A DNA stretch of 19,864 nt. Source: an uncultured Lachnospiraceae bacterium. GTDB lineage: Bacteria > Bacillota > Clostridia > Lachnospirales > Lachnospiraceae. Both the position numbers and the translations under genes were made by a program. Below the pieces are notes generated by a model, which saw only the letters and a list, made by a program, of their open reading frames with translations, did no database searches and was not told the origin of the DNA. This document shows positions 7,011-16,191 of the stretch, one piece after another (position 1 is the stretch's first letter; every line of letters begins with the position of its first letter). Where the stretch lies: contig CAMHCL010000015.1 of the NCBI GenBank assembly GCA_946183625.1, positions 1 through 19,864 of the forward strand. The letters run 5' to 3'.

Positions 7011-8399
7011 ATGACAACAGAGAAGAAGGCTGGAGATGTGGCAGATAAGAAGCATGGCATGTCTCGTCGGGATATGCTGACCAAGACACCAATCCCCCAG
7101 CTTATAATTAAATTATCGATACCAACTATAATCAGCATGCTGGTAACCGCATTTTATAATTCGGCTGATACGTATTTTGTAGGCAAGATATCCACTGAGG
7201 CAACAGCAGCAGTGGGTCTTGTTTTTTCTGTAATGGCGATCATTCAGGCCTGCGGATTCTTCTGTGGACATGGATCGGGTAATTATCTGTCCAGAATGCT
7301 GGGAGCCGGTAAGAAGGAAGAAGCAAATTGCATGGCATCCACAGGCTTTGCCATAGCAATGATACTGGGTGTTTTGGTTGCCGTTATCGGAAATGTATTT
7401 GCTCCGACGTTATGTGGATGGATAGGTGCTGACAGCAGCACCATGGCTGATACAGAGATATACATGAGGATAATACTCATGGGTGCACCCCTTATGATGT
7501 GCCAGTTTGTTATCAACAACCAACTGAGATTTCAGGGCAGTGCCATGTATGCCATGGTTGGCCTTATGTGTGGCGCGGTGATAAATGTAGTGCTGGATCC
7601 GCTGCTCATACTTGTATTTAAACTGGGTGTAGCCGGTGCGGCGATTGCCACAGTTTCCGGTCAGTTCATAAGCTTCGTGGTTCTTCTCGTAGGAAGTACA
7701 AGAGGCGAGAATATCAGATTACATTTGAAAAATGTACATATTAATGGACATTATTTACTTGAGATAATAAATGGTGGAGCACCATCTCTATTCAGACAGG
7801 GACTGGCGGCTCTGTCTACACTGCTTCTGAACAGATATGCAGGAATATATGGCGGGACGGCTGCCATAGCCGGTATGACCATCGTAACAAGAGTTATGAT
7901 GATGACAATCTCGGCACTTATAGGCTTCGGTCAGGGCTATCAGCCTGTCTGTTCATTTAACTATGGAGCAGGTCTTAAGAAGAGGGTCAGAGAAGGCTTT
8001 TACTTCTGCGTAAGATGGGGAGCTATATTCCTGTTTGTGCTGGCAGTTCTATGCTTTATATTTGCCCCTGACATAATCAGGTGGTTCAGAAATGATCCCG
8101 CTGTTGTGGAGGTAGGTGCATTTGCACTGAGATGTCAGTCCTGTGTACTTCCAGTTAACGCTGTGCTTATCATGGGAAATATGATGCTCCAGTCTATGGG
8201 TAAAGGACTGAAAGCAACTATTACTTCTTCGGCTCGAAATGGTATTTTCTTCGTGCCACTCATCATCATTCTTCCTATGTTTCTGGGGCTTACAGGAGTA
8301 GAGATAACACAGACATGTTCAGATGTTCTGTCACTCCTTCTGACAGTTCCTTTCGTAGCCACAGAACTGGTAAAGTTGAGGAGTGACGATGAAAGTTAG
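7011..8399 (+). CDS. MATE family efflux transporter
   Basis: Polytopic inner-membrane exporter of the MATE superfamily, which uses Na+ or H+ gradients to expel cationic drugs or metabolites. About twelve hydrophobic segments in two six-helix halves are visible in 462 aa. Typical MATE sequence includes the TPIPQLIIKLSIPTI lead, YNSADTYFVGKIS in the first half, and GFGQGYQPVCSFNYGAG opening the second half. The substrate cannot be predicted. Residues 1-25 are hydrophilic; an internal ATG at residue 17 lacks a ribosome binding site, whereas GACGGAA sits a suitable distance before the first ATG. The gene begins 3 bases after the AAA+ ATPase stop. No rho-independent terminator follows in the 59 bases before hisA, but two TATAAT sequences there suggest a new promoter. 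Confidence 0.93.
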   Translation: MTTEKKAGDVADKKHGMSRRDMLTKTPIPQLIIKLSIPTIISMLVTAFYNSADTYFVGKISTEATAAVGLVFSVMAIIQACGFFCGHGSGNYLSRMLGAGKKEEANCMASTGFAIAMILGVLVAVIGNVFAPTLCGWIGADSSTMADTEIYMRIILMGAPLMMCQFVINNQLRFQGSAMYAMVGLMCGAVINVVLDPLLILVFKLGVAGAAIATVSGQFISFVVLLVGSTRGENIRLHLKNVHINGHYLLEIINGGAPSLFRQGLAALSTLLLNRYAGIYGGTAAIAGMTIVTRVMMMTISALIGFGQGYQPVCSFNYGAGLKKRVREGFYFCVRWGAIFLFVLAVLCFIFAPDIIRWFRNDPAVVEVGAFALRCQSCVLPVNAVLIMGNMMLQSMGKGLKATITSSARNGIFFVPLIIILPMFLGLTGVEITQTCSDVLSLLLTVPFVATELVKLRSDDES

Positions 8400-8411
8400 T
8401 CATGATATAAT
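8383..8411 (+). promoter_or_regulatory. Possible sigma-A promoter for hisA
   Basis: GTGACG (8383-8388, four of six matches to TTGACA) lies 17 bases before a perfect TATAAT (8406-8411). It overlaps the end of the MATE gene, about 50 bases ahead of hisA. A second TATAAT at 8429-8434 has no good partner at the right distance. AT-rich sequence gives such matches easily, so this is a weak call. Confidence 0.35.
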
Positions 8412-8458
8412 CAAAAAAGTACGATTTATATAATCCGACATGGACAGGGGGGCGTAAA

Positions 8459-9244
8459 ATGAAATTCAGACCATGTATAGATATTCATGAAGGTAAAGTT
8501 AAGCAGATAGTTGGTGGAACTCTGGACGACGAACTGGGGGCTGAAACTAATTTCATAGCAGAGCAGGATTCCAGTTTCTTCGGTAGACTTTATAGAAACT
8601 GCAACATGCCCGGAGGACATATAATCCTTCTGGACAAGGCCGGATCACCAGGGTATATAGAGGATGTCAGAGCGGCAGAGCTTGCCATCAAGGAATATCC
8701 GGGTGGATTTATGATCGGCGGCGGTGTTACATCTGAAAACGCTGCAGATTTTATTGCATTGGGAGTTTCTCATGTCATCGTGACAACATATCTGTTCAAG
8801 GATGGCTATATCAATTATGAGAGACTTGAAAAGCTGGTGAATCTGGTGGGTAAAGAGCATCTGGTGCTTGATCTGTCCTGCAGGAAGAAGGAAGATGGCA
8901 ACTATTATGTGGTGACTGACAGATGGCAGAAATACACCGACACTGTAGTATGTCATGAAACTCTGGATCAGTTAAAACAGTACTGTGATGAATATCTTAT
9001 TCATGCCGTTGATGTTGAAGGTAAGAGAAATGGTGTTGAGAGGGATCTGATAGAGATACTCGGAACATGGGAGAACAATATACCTGTCACCTATGCCGGT
9101 GGAATATCAAGTTTTGAAGATCTGGACATGATCTATGAACTTGGTAACAATAAGATTGATGTAACCATTGGAAGCGCACTTTCAATCTTCGGTGGAGACA
9201 TGGACTTTAAAGAGGTAGTCCTCTATATGGAGAACAGGAAATAA
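8459..9244 (+). CDS. hisA: ProFAR isomerase (HisA), eukaryotic HIS6 type
   Basis: Catalyses the Amadori isomerisation of ProFAR to PRFAR in histidine synthesis, on a (beta/alpha)8 barrel. The sequence follows the eukaryotic HIS6 pattern rather than the usual bacterial HisA. It has FRPCIDIHEGKVKQIVGGTL at residues 3-22 with catalytic D8, and VLDLSCRK followed by DG around D138. YLIHAVDVEG (D185) and VTYAGG follow, then the C-terminal KIDVTIGSALSIFGG. Phosphate-binding glycines appear in IGGGV. At 261 aa it is longer than typical bacterial HisA (about 240), again like HIS6. The start is set by a strong CAGGGGGG at 8445-8452. No other his gene is in the window, so it is separated from any his operon. 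Assignment to the HIS6 type comes from remembered yeast sequence; activity is inferred. Confidence 0.9.
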   Translation: MKFRPCIDIHEGKVKQIVGGTLDDELGAETNFIAEQDSSFFGRLYRNCNMPGGHIILLDKAGSPGYIEDVRAAELAIKEYPGGFMIGGGVTSENAADFIALGVSHVIVTTYLFKDGYINYERLEKLVNLVGKEHLVLDLSCRKKEDGNYYVVTDRWQKYTDTVVCHETLDQLKQYCDEYLIHAVDVEGKRNGVERDLIEILGTWENNIPVTYAGGISSFEDLDMIYELGNNKIDVTIGSALSIFGGDMDFKEVVLYMENRK

Positions 9245-9267
9245 ATTACGAATGCACATTGTACTTT

Positions 9268-9272
9268 GGAGG
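9268..9272 (+). promoter_or_regulatory. Ribosome binding site that sets the GH9 start
   Basis: GGAGG lies 5 bases before the ATG at 9278. An in-frame TTG at 9266 overlaps this site, so a start there would have no Shine-Dalgarno of its own. The ATG also yields a clean lipoprotein signal peptide. Confidence 0.75.
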
Positions 9273-9277
9273 TATGT

Positions 9278-11608
9278 ATGAGATACAAAAGATATATAGC
9301 ATCTGTTCTGGCTATTGGCTTACTACTCTCTGCAGTGGGCTGTGGAAACAAAAGTGAAGAAACTACAGCAGAAGCAGTAACAGAGGCAGTGATCGAGGCG
9401 TCTCAGACTGATACTAGTTCGGCGTCTTCAGGCAAATATGCTGTAGGCGATAAGGTTGATAAGGGTCCCGCAGCTGCAGAGGACAGCTTCTCTGCTGATG
9501 CTTCTGATGGAGAAGAGGATACTGGTGTTCAGACTGGTGATGTGGTAGTTGATATCAACTTCGATGATGGCGATATAGATGGGTTCGTCACATACACAAA
9601 TGGTGGTGAATGCGAGATATCAAATGCAGATGGCGAGCTGGCCGTAAATGTTAAGAAATGCGGAAGCCTTGACTATGCAAACCAGATCTATTGGGATGGC
9701 TTTGCTCTCAGCCAGGGTGCAGTATATACATACAGCTTTGATGTACATAGTGATATAGACAGAAAGGTGGAGTACAGATTACAGCTTAACGGCGGCGATT
9801 ACCACGCTTATACCGGAGAGTATATAGACGTTACTTCAGAACCTTCACACATAGAAGTAGAGTTTGAGATGACAGAGGATTCTGATCCTGCTCCACGTGT
9901 TGTATTCAACATGGGCAAGATGGAAGATATGTCAGCTGATCCAGGCGAGCATAATGTGTACTTCGATAACATCAAGCTCGAGGTTAAGGATGCAACAAAT
10001 GCACAGGTTGTTCGAGGCCTTCCAATATACAACAGCGTAGCAATAAACCAGATTGGTTATGCACCTGAAGACGAGAAGACTGCATTTGTTAAGAGCAAGG
10101 AATTAACAGATTTCTATGTTTGTGATGCTTCCACACAGGAAGTAGTATATGCAGGAACTCTTGCTGATACTCAGCCGGACGTAGCTTCTGGTGAATTCAT
10201 TCAGCAGGGAGATTTCAGTGACTTTACAACAGAAGGCACATTTTACATTTATACAGAAGAGGGCACATCCTATCCATTTGCTATAGGTGAAGGCCTTTAT
10301 AGTGAAATGTACAAAGACGTGGTACTGATGCTCTATAAGCAGCGTTGCGGTACTGAAACAGATGCTTCTATAGCAGGTGATTTTGCGCATCCTGTATGTC
10401 ATGATACAGAGGCTACAGTTTATGGTACATCCCAGAAGAAGGATGTAAATGGCGGCTGGCATGATGCAGGTGATTATGGTCGTTATACAGTTTCAACTGC
10501 AAAGACTATAGCGGACCTCATTTTTGCTTATGAGGACTGCGGAGTAGATGCAGATGATATGGGTATTCCTGAAAGCGGAAATGGTACTCCTGATCTGCTT
10601 GATGAAGCTAGATTCGGTCTTGACTGGATGATGAAGATGCAGGACGAATCCACTGGCGGAGTATATCATAAGGTTACCTGTCTTGCTTTCCCTGAAAGCG
10701 TTATGCCTCAGGACGAGACTGACGAGCTGATACTGTCACCTATATCTGATGCTGCAACAGGAGACTTCGCGGCAGTTATGGCAAAGGCATCCCGCGTATA
10801 CAAGGATATAGATCCTGAATTCTCAGAGAAGGCTTATGCAGCTGCTGAGAAGGCATGGGATTATCTGGGTGCAAAGGTTGAGGATAACAGTCTTAAGGGA
10901 TTCACTAATCCTGAAGATGTTGAAACAGGTGAATATCCTGACGGAAGACTTTCTGATGAAGTATACTGGGCTGCTTCAGAGCTCTATATCTCAGGAAGAG
11001 ACGACCTGAAGGATGTGATAGACGCACAGCTTGCAGATACAACTCTTAAGCAGGGACTTGGCTGGGCAGATATCGGACTCTATGCAAGCTATGATCTTGC
11101 AAATTCTGATACAGACCTGAAGGACAAGGGTAAAGAAATAATAGTAGCTGCTGCCGATGGAGTAGTTGAGAGTACAGCGAAGGATCAGTACTTCATGGCT
11201 CTGAAGGATAACTATCCATGGGGCAGTAACATGACTGTTGCCAACAATGGAGAGCTTCTCTACATGGCATACAATCTTACAGAAGATGATTCCTACAAGA
11301 AGCTTGCCAAGAGACAGCTGGATTATCTTATGGGTGCAAATGTAGTAGGTTATTGCTATGTGACAGGCTTCGGAACCATGTATCCACAGGATCCACACCA
11401 CAGACCATCAGAAGCTGTAGGTAAGGCTATGTCAGGAATGCTGGTAGGTGGACCTAACAATGGATTAAATGATTCTTATGCGAAGGCACTTCTGGGTGAA
11501 GAAGCTGCTGCAGCCTGCTATGCAGATAACGTACAGAGTTATTCAACTAATGAGATAACCATTTACTGGAATTCACCACTGATATATGTGCTTTCAGCTA
11601 ACCAGTAA
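9278..11608 (+). CDS. Lipoprotein glycoside hydrolase family 9 (endoglucanase/cellulase) with CBM and Ig-like domains
   Basis: A beta-glucan-cleaving GH9 enzyme, 776 aa from the ATG at 9278. The N-terminus is a lipoprotein signal: basic RYKR, a hydrophobic core and LLSAVGC with C22 as lipidation site, so the enzyme should be anchored outside the membrane. Residues about 23-85 are an acidic Thr/Ser/Ala/Glu linker. A beta-sandwich module at about 89-232 ends in VYFDNIKLEV, resembling CBM4/9. The GH9 N-terminal Ig-like domain begins near N252 (VAINQIGYAP) and runs to about 338. The catalytic (alpha/alpha)6 domain has GGWHDAGDYGRY at 392-403 (D396, D399), HHRPS from H707, and the acid Glu E759 in YSTNEITIYWNSPL. 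The CBM-Ig-GH9 order matches a known GH9 architecture. No dockerin or sortase motif is seen. It follows hisA by 33 bases; substrate preference beyond beta-1,4-glucan is open. Confidence 0.94.
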   Translation: MRYKRYIASVLAIGLLLSAVGCGNKSEETTAEAVTEAVIEASQTDTSSASSGKYAVGDKVDKGPAAAEDSFSADASDGEEDTGVQTGDVVVDINFDDGDIDGFVTYTNGGECEISNADGELAVNVKKCGSLDYANQIYWDGFALSQGAVYTYSFDVHSDIDRKVEYRLQLNGGDYHAYTGEYIDVTSEPSHIEVEFEMTEDSDPAPRVVFNMGKMEDMSADPGEHNVYFDNIKLEVKDATNAQVVRGLPIYNSVAINQIGYAPEDEKTAFVKSKELTDFYVCDASTQEVVYAGTLADTQPDVASGEFIQQGDFSDFTTEGTFYIYTEEGTSYPFAIGEGLYSEMYKDVVLMLYKQRCGTETDASIAGDFAHPVCHDTEATVYGTSQKKDVNGGWHDAGDYGRYTVSTAKTIADLIFAYEDCGVDADDMGIPESGNGTPDLLDEARFGLDWMMKMQDESTGGVYHKVTCLAFPESVMPQDETDELILSPISDAATGDFAAVMAKASRVYKDIDPEFSEKAYAAAEKAWDYLGAKVEDNSLKGFTNPEDVETGEYPDGRLSDEVYWAASELYISGRDDLKDVIDAQLADTTLKQGLGWADIGLYASYDLANSDTDLKDKGKEIIVAAADGVVESTAKDQYFMALKDNYPWGSNMTVANNGELLYMAYNLTEDDSYKKLAKRQLDYLMGANVVGYCYVTGFGTMYPQDPHHRPSEAVGKAMSGMLVGGPNNGLNDSYAKALLGEEAAAACYADNVQSYSTNEITIYWNSPLIYVLSANQ

Positions 11609-11668
11609 AATGTACTGCGATGATCAAAATCCATAAAGGATATAAGTGTAATTAGAACGACGATAGCA

Positions 11669-14356
11669 ATGAATTCAGAAGGCGCTAAGAACAACAAAAT
11701 AAAGTCTTTAATTCACAGTAACTGGTCATGGCTTCTTGCCATGACCATTACTGCTGTTTTTATGCTTGCTATTATGATCGTAGGACATATCAGACCCTTC
11801 GGCGGGAATTCATTTACTATGGTGGACAGCATGCATCAGTACGTTCCATTTTACAGTGAATTTCAGTACAAGCTGAAGCATTTCGGAAATCTGGAGTACA
11901 CATGGAATATAGGACTGGGTCAGTCTTTCCTTCCTCTGATGCTGTATTATATGGCATCTCCATTTAATCTGTTTCTGTTCTTTGTAAGGCAGAAGGATGT
12001 AATATCTGTTATGTGCGTTCTTACGGCTCTCAAGATCATACTGTCAGCCGGAACCTTCGGCTTCTTCCTTACAAGAAATAGAGATAAATTAGTAAACAAT
12101 GGACTTATAACAGCTTTTGCTGTTGCCTATGCATTAAATAATTACATATGTGGATACATGTGGAATCTCATGTGGCTGGACACCATAATGATCCTGCCGA
12201 TCATAATCCTGGGATACGAGAAGTTCATGAAGGGCGAGTCGCCGGCTATGTACATACTGGCGCTGTTCTATGCCCTGTACTGTAACTACTATATCGCATT
12301 TATGGTATGTATCTTCTTATGTCTCTGGTTCCTGGCCGGAAGTCATGAGAGCTTCAAGAAGTTCATAACAGATGGCCTTAAATTCTCCGGCGCCAGCATT
12401 CTGGCTGCAATGATGTCAGCATTCTCACTTATGGTTTCATACCTGGGCATCATGAGAACCTCTACTGCAGGAAGAGGCCTTCCGGAACATAAATGGTATG
12501 GACCATTCACAGACATCTTAAAGAAACATTTCTTCTTATCTGAACCTGTCACAATGAATAATTTCGACGGTGACGCCAATCTATACTGCGGAATCTTCGC
12601 GGTTGTTCTTCTGATGTTCTTTATCTTCTCAGACAGGATCAAGATTGCTGAGAAGATCAGGAAAGTATTATTACTTGGAGTATTTGTTGTCAGCATGAAT
12701 GAAAGCATAATGAATTTCGTGTGGCACGGCTTCCATGATCAGTATGGAATACCAAACAGATTCTCCTTCCTGTACATTTTCACCCTGCTCTTTATAGGCT
12801 ATGAGACAGTTGTAAGACTGAAGGAACAGAAGGTATATCAGGTGGTACTGGCTTCAATCCTTGCGCTGGGAGTATTCCCTGCCATATATTTTACTGCGCC
12901 GATAGAAGGTGACGTTCCGGCCTATGCCATGCTCATTACTAGTGAAATGCTGGTTATCATATACTGCGCACTTTCAATAATGAGAGCCAGAGATCTGATA
13001 ACATTTAAGACGGTTTCCATAGTTATGGCCATTGTAATGATCCTTGAGATCACCACCAATGCTTCCTTCGGATTTGCACAGAATGGATTTGCGGATGCGG
13101 CTTACTATTCAGAGGGGCTGGCTGAGATTGAAGAGGCGAGAGCAGACCTGCAGAAATATAAGAAGCTGAACGATACCGGATATTACAGAGAAGAGCTTGT
13201 AACCGGTAAAATGTTAAATGAGAATACCTATCATAATCTCAGGAGCATCGGAACCTTCTGCTCCACTGTACCTGGCGACACAGTAGATACCATGGCCAGA
13301 TTAGGCTTCTACACCGGCGCAAATGAGTACCTCTACAAAGGTAACACGCCTATGACAAATGACATATTCGGCGTCAGATATATCTACACTGTTGAGGGTA
13401 ATTACAATAATTATGCCCTGGATTATGACCTTGTCTACGATAAAGAAGATGTGAAAATATATGAGAATAAATCTGCACTCCCACCAGTCTATGCCGTAAA
13501 CAGCAGCATAATGGAGTGGGATCCAAGTAATTACAATGCAGAAGCAAACCTGAATGATATGGCAGAGCTCATGAATAAAACACCTTATATCTATGAGAAC
13601 ATGCTGGCATATTATCTGGTGAACGGTGAAGGCTGCAAGGCTCAGATGAGCGAAGACAACCCGAACCTTCTGACGTATAAGGATGGAACCGGTGACACGA
13701 TCTCCATTACTATTAACTTCAATCCACCGGATGATGGCAGGTATTTCATCAACATCCGTGGAAATGCCATGAAGAATATAGATTATTACAAGAATGGTGA
13801 GCGTCAGGCCTCCGGAAGATATTTCACTCAGATGATAGATCTTGGTGAACTGAGTATAGAGGATGACGTGAAGCTCGTAATGCAGTTCGGCGAGAATTAC
13901 AGCCGCAGCGGTTCGCTCAATGTATATCTGTCACGGCTGGACCAGGAGCATCTGAATGAATTCAGGCAGAAGCTGGATGAGAACAAGATGCAGGTGACAT
14001 ATGCCGGAGATACCAGGATAGAAGGAACTATAGACGTGGCTCCGGGTGAAATGTTATTCACCACCATTCCATACAGCGATGGCTGGAAGATATATGACAA
14101 TGGAGAAGAGGTTGAAACCGAAACTATCATGAATAGTTTCCTGGGAGCAAGACTTGTTCCGGGAAGGCATAATATCGTAATGAAATACAGAACTCCGGGA
14201 CTTGCTCCGGCGTGGATAGTAACGATATTGGGATGGATTACATTTGCCCTGATCCTGATTCTTGGAAGGCGTAAGGACAAGTCTTCCGAGGAAGATGGTG
14301 AGGAAGAAAATAATGATGAAACAGAGGCTTCCGAAGTAGAAAATCAGGTTGAATGA
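11669..14356 (+). CDS. YfhO-family large polytopic membrane protein
   Basis: Large membrane protein of 895 aa in the YfhO family (GT-C-like fold). A Bacillus member is linked to glycosylation of lipoteichoic acid; whether this one moves sugars onto wall polymers or glycolipids is inference. After TM1, the family block with RPFGGNSFTMVDSMHQYVPF appears in the first external loop, followed by NIGLGQSFLPLMLYYMASP. Roughly 12-13 membrane segments fill residues 15-470. An extracellular beta-rich region of about 350 residues follows, ending in the typical FTTIPYSDGWKIYDNGEEVE and PGRHNIVMKYRTPG. A last TM (AWIVTILGWITFALILIL) and a very acidic cytoplasmic tail close the protein. The ATG at 11669 has no clear Shine-Dalgarno and no alternative ATG in frame before the upstream stop, so the start is less certain. 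It follows the GH9 gene by 60 bases. Confidence 0.9.
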   Translation: MNSEGAKNNKIKSLIHSNWSWLLAMTITAVFMLAIMIVGHIRPFGGNSFTMVDSMHQYVPFYSEFQYKLKHFGNLEYTWNIGLGQSFLPLMLYYMASPFNLFLFFVRQKDVISVMCVLTALKIILSAGTFGFFLTRNRDKLVNNGLITAFAVAYALNNYICGYMWNLMWLDTIMILPIIILGYEKFMKGESPAMYILALFYALYCNYYIAFMVCIFLCLWFLAGSHESFKKFITDGLKFSGASILAAMMSAFSLMVSYLGIMRTSTAGRGLPEHKWYGPFTDILKKHFFLSEPVTMNNFDGDANLYCGIFAVVLLMFFIFSDRIKIAEKIRKVLLLGVFVVSMNESIMNFVWHGFHDQYGIPNRFSFLYIFTLLFIGYETVVRLKEQKVYQVVLASILALGVFPAIYFTAPIEGDVPAYAMLITSEMLVIIYCALSIMRARDLITFKTVSIVMAIVMILEITTNASFGFAQNGFADAAYYSEGLAEIEEARADLQKYKKLNDTGYYREELVTGKMLNENTYHNLRSIGTFCSTVPGDTVDTMARLGFYTGANEYLYKGNTPMTNDIFGVRYIYTVEGNYNNYALDYDLVYDKEDVKIYENKSALPPVYAVNSSIMEWDPSNYNAEANLNDMAELMNKTPYIYENMLAYYLVNGEGCKAQMSEDNPNLLTYKDGTGDTISITINFNPPDDGRYFINIRGNAMKNIDYYKNGERQASGRYFTQMIDLGELSIEDDVKLVMQFGENYSRSGSLNVYLSRLDQEHLNEFRQKLDENKMQVTYAGDTRIEGTIDVAPGEMLFTTIPYSDGWKIYDNGEEVETETIMNSFLGARLVPGRHNIVMKYRTPGLAPAWIVTILGWITFALILILGRRKDKSSEEDGEEENNDETEASEVENQVE

Positions 14357-14377
14357 AAACTTTATATGCATTATAAT
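14349..14377 (+). promoter_or_regulatory. Sigma-A-type promoter for the hybrid kinase
   Basis: TTGAAT (14349-14354) is followed after exactly 17 bases by a perfect TATAAT (14372-14377). The -35 box overlaps the stop codon of yfhO, and transcription would start near 14384, leaving a leader of about 30 bases before the kinase ATG. Spacing and -10 quality make this the best promoter in the window. Confidence 0.55.
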
Positions 14378-14402
14378 CAGAATAGTTATTTTCAAATGTA
14401 TT

Positions 14403-14408
14403 GAGGAG
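14403..14408 (+). promoter_or_regulatory. Ribosome binding site that sets the kinase start
   Basis: GAGGAG lies 7 bases before the ATG at 14416. A TTG at 14401 in the same frame overlaps this site and is therefore not a credible start. Confidence 0.75.
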
Positions 14409-14415
14409 AGTATAT

Positions 14416-16191
14416 ATGGACAAGTTAAAGAATATGGAACCGAAAAAACTGGCCATTCTGACTGCGGCCATCGTTCTGGTTCTAGGGGTAGTGGGTGCTA
14501 TACTCAGTTCTAAATCGCCTGTGATAGGAATCGTTCTTGTGGTTGCTGCTGCAGGACTTACATTCTTCCTGGTTAGCATGAAGGCAGAGCAGGAGAAGCA
14601 GAGCAACAAGACAGATAAGTATAGAAAGCTTTTCAGAAATCTTCCTATCGGATTTGCTCAGGCACGTATCATATCTGATGCAACAGGAGAGGTTGTAGGA
14701 TATCAGGTTGTAGACGCAAATGATATCTTCGGAACATATTTCAATCTCGACAGAGAAGAGTTCGTAGATAAGATTCTTGGAGACAGCCACATAGAGGTTC
14801 TTCAGGATATAAATGCATGGTTTAAGGCTTACAATACATCAGGAACTAAGGAAGGTGACCTGATGGATGTTGAGATCACCATGGAGAAGCTGGGCAAGGT
14901 CTTCAATACAGTTATGTATAAGTCAGAGTCTGACCACATTAATATGGTAGTTATTGATGTTACAGAGCAGAAGGAGACAGAGGCTAAGCTTTCAAAGGCT
15001 ATAGAGGATGCAAATGCTGCATATAAGACTCAGGCTGAGTTCCTCGCAAATATGAGTCATGAGATCAGAACACCTATCAATGGTATCCTGGGTATGATCC
15101 AGCTTACACTTATGGCTGATGATCTTCAGGCTGATTACAGAGATAACCTGATTACTGCTAAGAATTGTGCTGACAACCTTCTGAGACTTATCAATGATAT
15201 CCTTGATATCAGTAAGCTGGAGGCTGGTAAGTATAAGATCAAGGAAGAGATATGTGATATCAAGGCATACATCGAAGAGACTGTTGCCGCACATGTTCCT
15301 TCTGCAGATTCTAAGAATATATCACTTGATCTGTCCTTCGGTAACAATATGCCGAAGCTGGTTAAGGCTGATGGACAGCGTATACAGCAGGTACTTAACT
15401 GTCTGCTTTCAAATGCTATCAAGTTCACATCAGATGGTGGTGTAAGAGTTAAGATCGCAGCTATTGATGATTCAGATGATAATATAAGACTTCGTATGGC
15501 AGTTGCTGATACAGGTATCGGTATATCTGATGCTAACATGAGCAAGCTGTTTATAAGATTCTCACAGGTTGATGGTTCAGATACACGTAGATATGGTGGT
15601 TCAGGACTTGGACTTGTTATATCAAAGCAGATCACAGAGCTTATGAATGGTACTATTACCGTTCAGAGTAAAGAAGGAATAGGATCTACATTTATCGCAG
15701 AGATTCCTCTTAAGGTTGTTAAGGCAGCTGAGGCTGAGGAAGTTAAGGAAGCAGAGGATAAGAAGGATCCAGCTCTTTATTCAATTAATAATGCTAACGG
15801 CAAGAACGCACGTATCCTTGTAGCTGAGGATGAGCCTGTTAACCAGCAGGTAATCGGTAAGCTTCTCGGTATGGCAGGCTTCAGCTACGATATAGCTGAG
15901 AACGGTGAGAAGGCTGTAGAACTCTATAAGGAGAAGACCTACGACGCTGCTCTGTTCGATGTACAGATGCCTGTAATGGATGGTATAGCTGCTACTCAGG
16001 AAATCCGTAAGCTGGAGGCAGAAAACCGCAAGCCAAGACTTCCTATCATCGCTGTTACAGCTAGAGCAATGTTCGGTGATAAGGAACGTATCATGAAGAA
16101 TCAGCTGGATGATTATATAGCTAAACCATATAATCTGAACGATGTTGTTGATACACTTAATAAGTATATCGATAAGAAGGATGCTGAATAA
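14416..16191 (+). CDS. Membrane-bound hybrid sensor histidine kinase (TM-TM-PAS-HisKA-HATPase-REC)
   Basis: Signalling kinase of 591 aa. Two adjacent transmembrane helices (about 10-30 and 34-56) have almost no loop between them, so sensing is probably not through an extracellular domain. A PAS-like domain spans about 70-190, ending in VVIDVTEQKE. The HisKA dimerisation domain carries FLANMSHEIRTPINGI with phospho-acceptor H215. The ATPase domain has the N box (SNAIKFT, N333), G1 DTGIG (D365) and G2 GGSGLGL (394-400). A receiver domain follows (about 465-585), with acidic EDE, phospho-acceptor D515 in FDVQMPVMDG, and the IAKPY lysine. No output domain or separate response regulator gene is adjacent, so the phosphorelay partner lies elsewhere. 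It has its own promoter and is followed by a strong terminator, so it is likely monocistronic. The signal is unknown. Confidence 0.94.
   Translation: MDKLKNMEPKKLAILTAAIVLVLGVVGAILSSKSPVIGIVLVVAAAGLTFFLVSMKAEQEKQSNKTDKYRKLFRNLPIGFAQARIISDATGEVVGYQVVDANDIFGTYFNLDREEFVDKILGDSHIEVLQDINAWFKAYNTSGTKEGDLMDVEITMEKLGKVFNTVMYKSESDHINMVVIDVTEQKETEAKLSKAIEDANAAYKTQAEFLANMSHEIRTPINGILGMIQLTLMADDLQADYRDNLITAKNCADNLLRLINDILDISKLEAGKYKIKEEICDIKAYIEETVAAHVPSADSKNISLDLSFGNNMPKLVKADGQRIQQVLNCLLSNAIKFTSDGGVRVKIAAIDDSDDNIRLRMAVADTGIGISDANMSKLFIRFSQVDGSDTRRYGGSGLGLVISKQITELMNGTITVQSKEGIGSTFIAEIPLKVVKAAEAEEVKEAEDKKDPALYSINNANGKNARILVAEDEPVNQQVIGKLLGMAGFSYDIAENGEKAVELYKEKTYDAALFDVQMPVMDGIAATQEIRKLEAENRKPRLPIIAVTARAMFGDKERIMKNQLDDYIAKPYNLNDVVDTLNKYIDKKDAE

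Noticed and set aside
9266..9268. TTG at 9266 as start of the GH9 gene
   Set aside because: It overlaps the GGAGG ribosome binding site, which is properly spaced for the ATG at 9278.
14401..14403. TTG at 14401 as start of the hybrid kinase
   Set aside because: It overlaps the GAGGAG that serves the ATG at 14416.
15135..15635. 166-codon minus-strand open frame inside the hybrid kinase
   Set aside because: It is antisense to the conserved HisKA and ATPase domains and has no recognisable features of its own; the same applies to the other minus-strand frames in the window.
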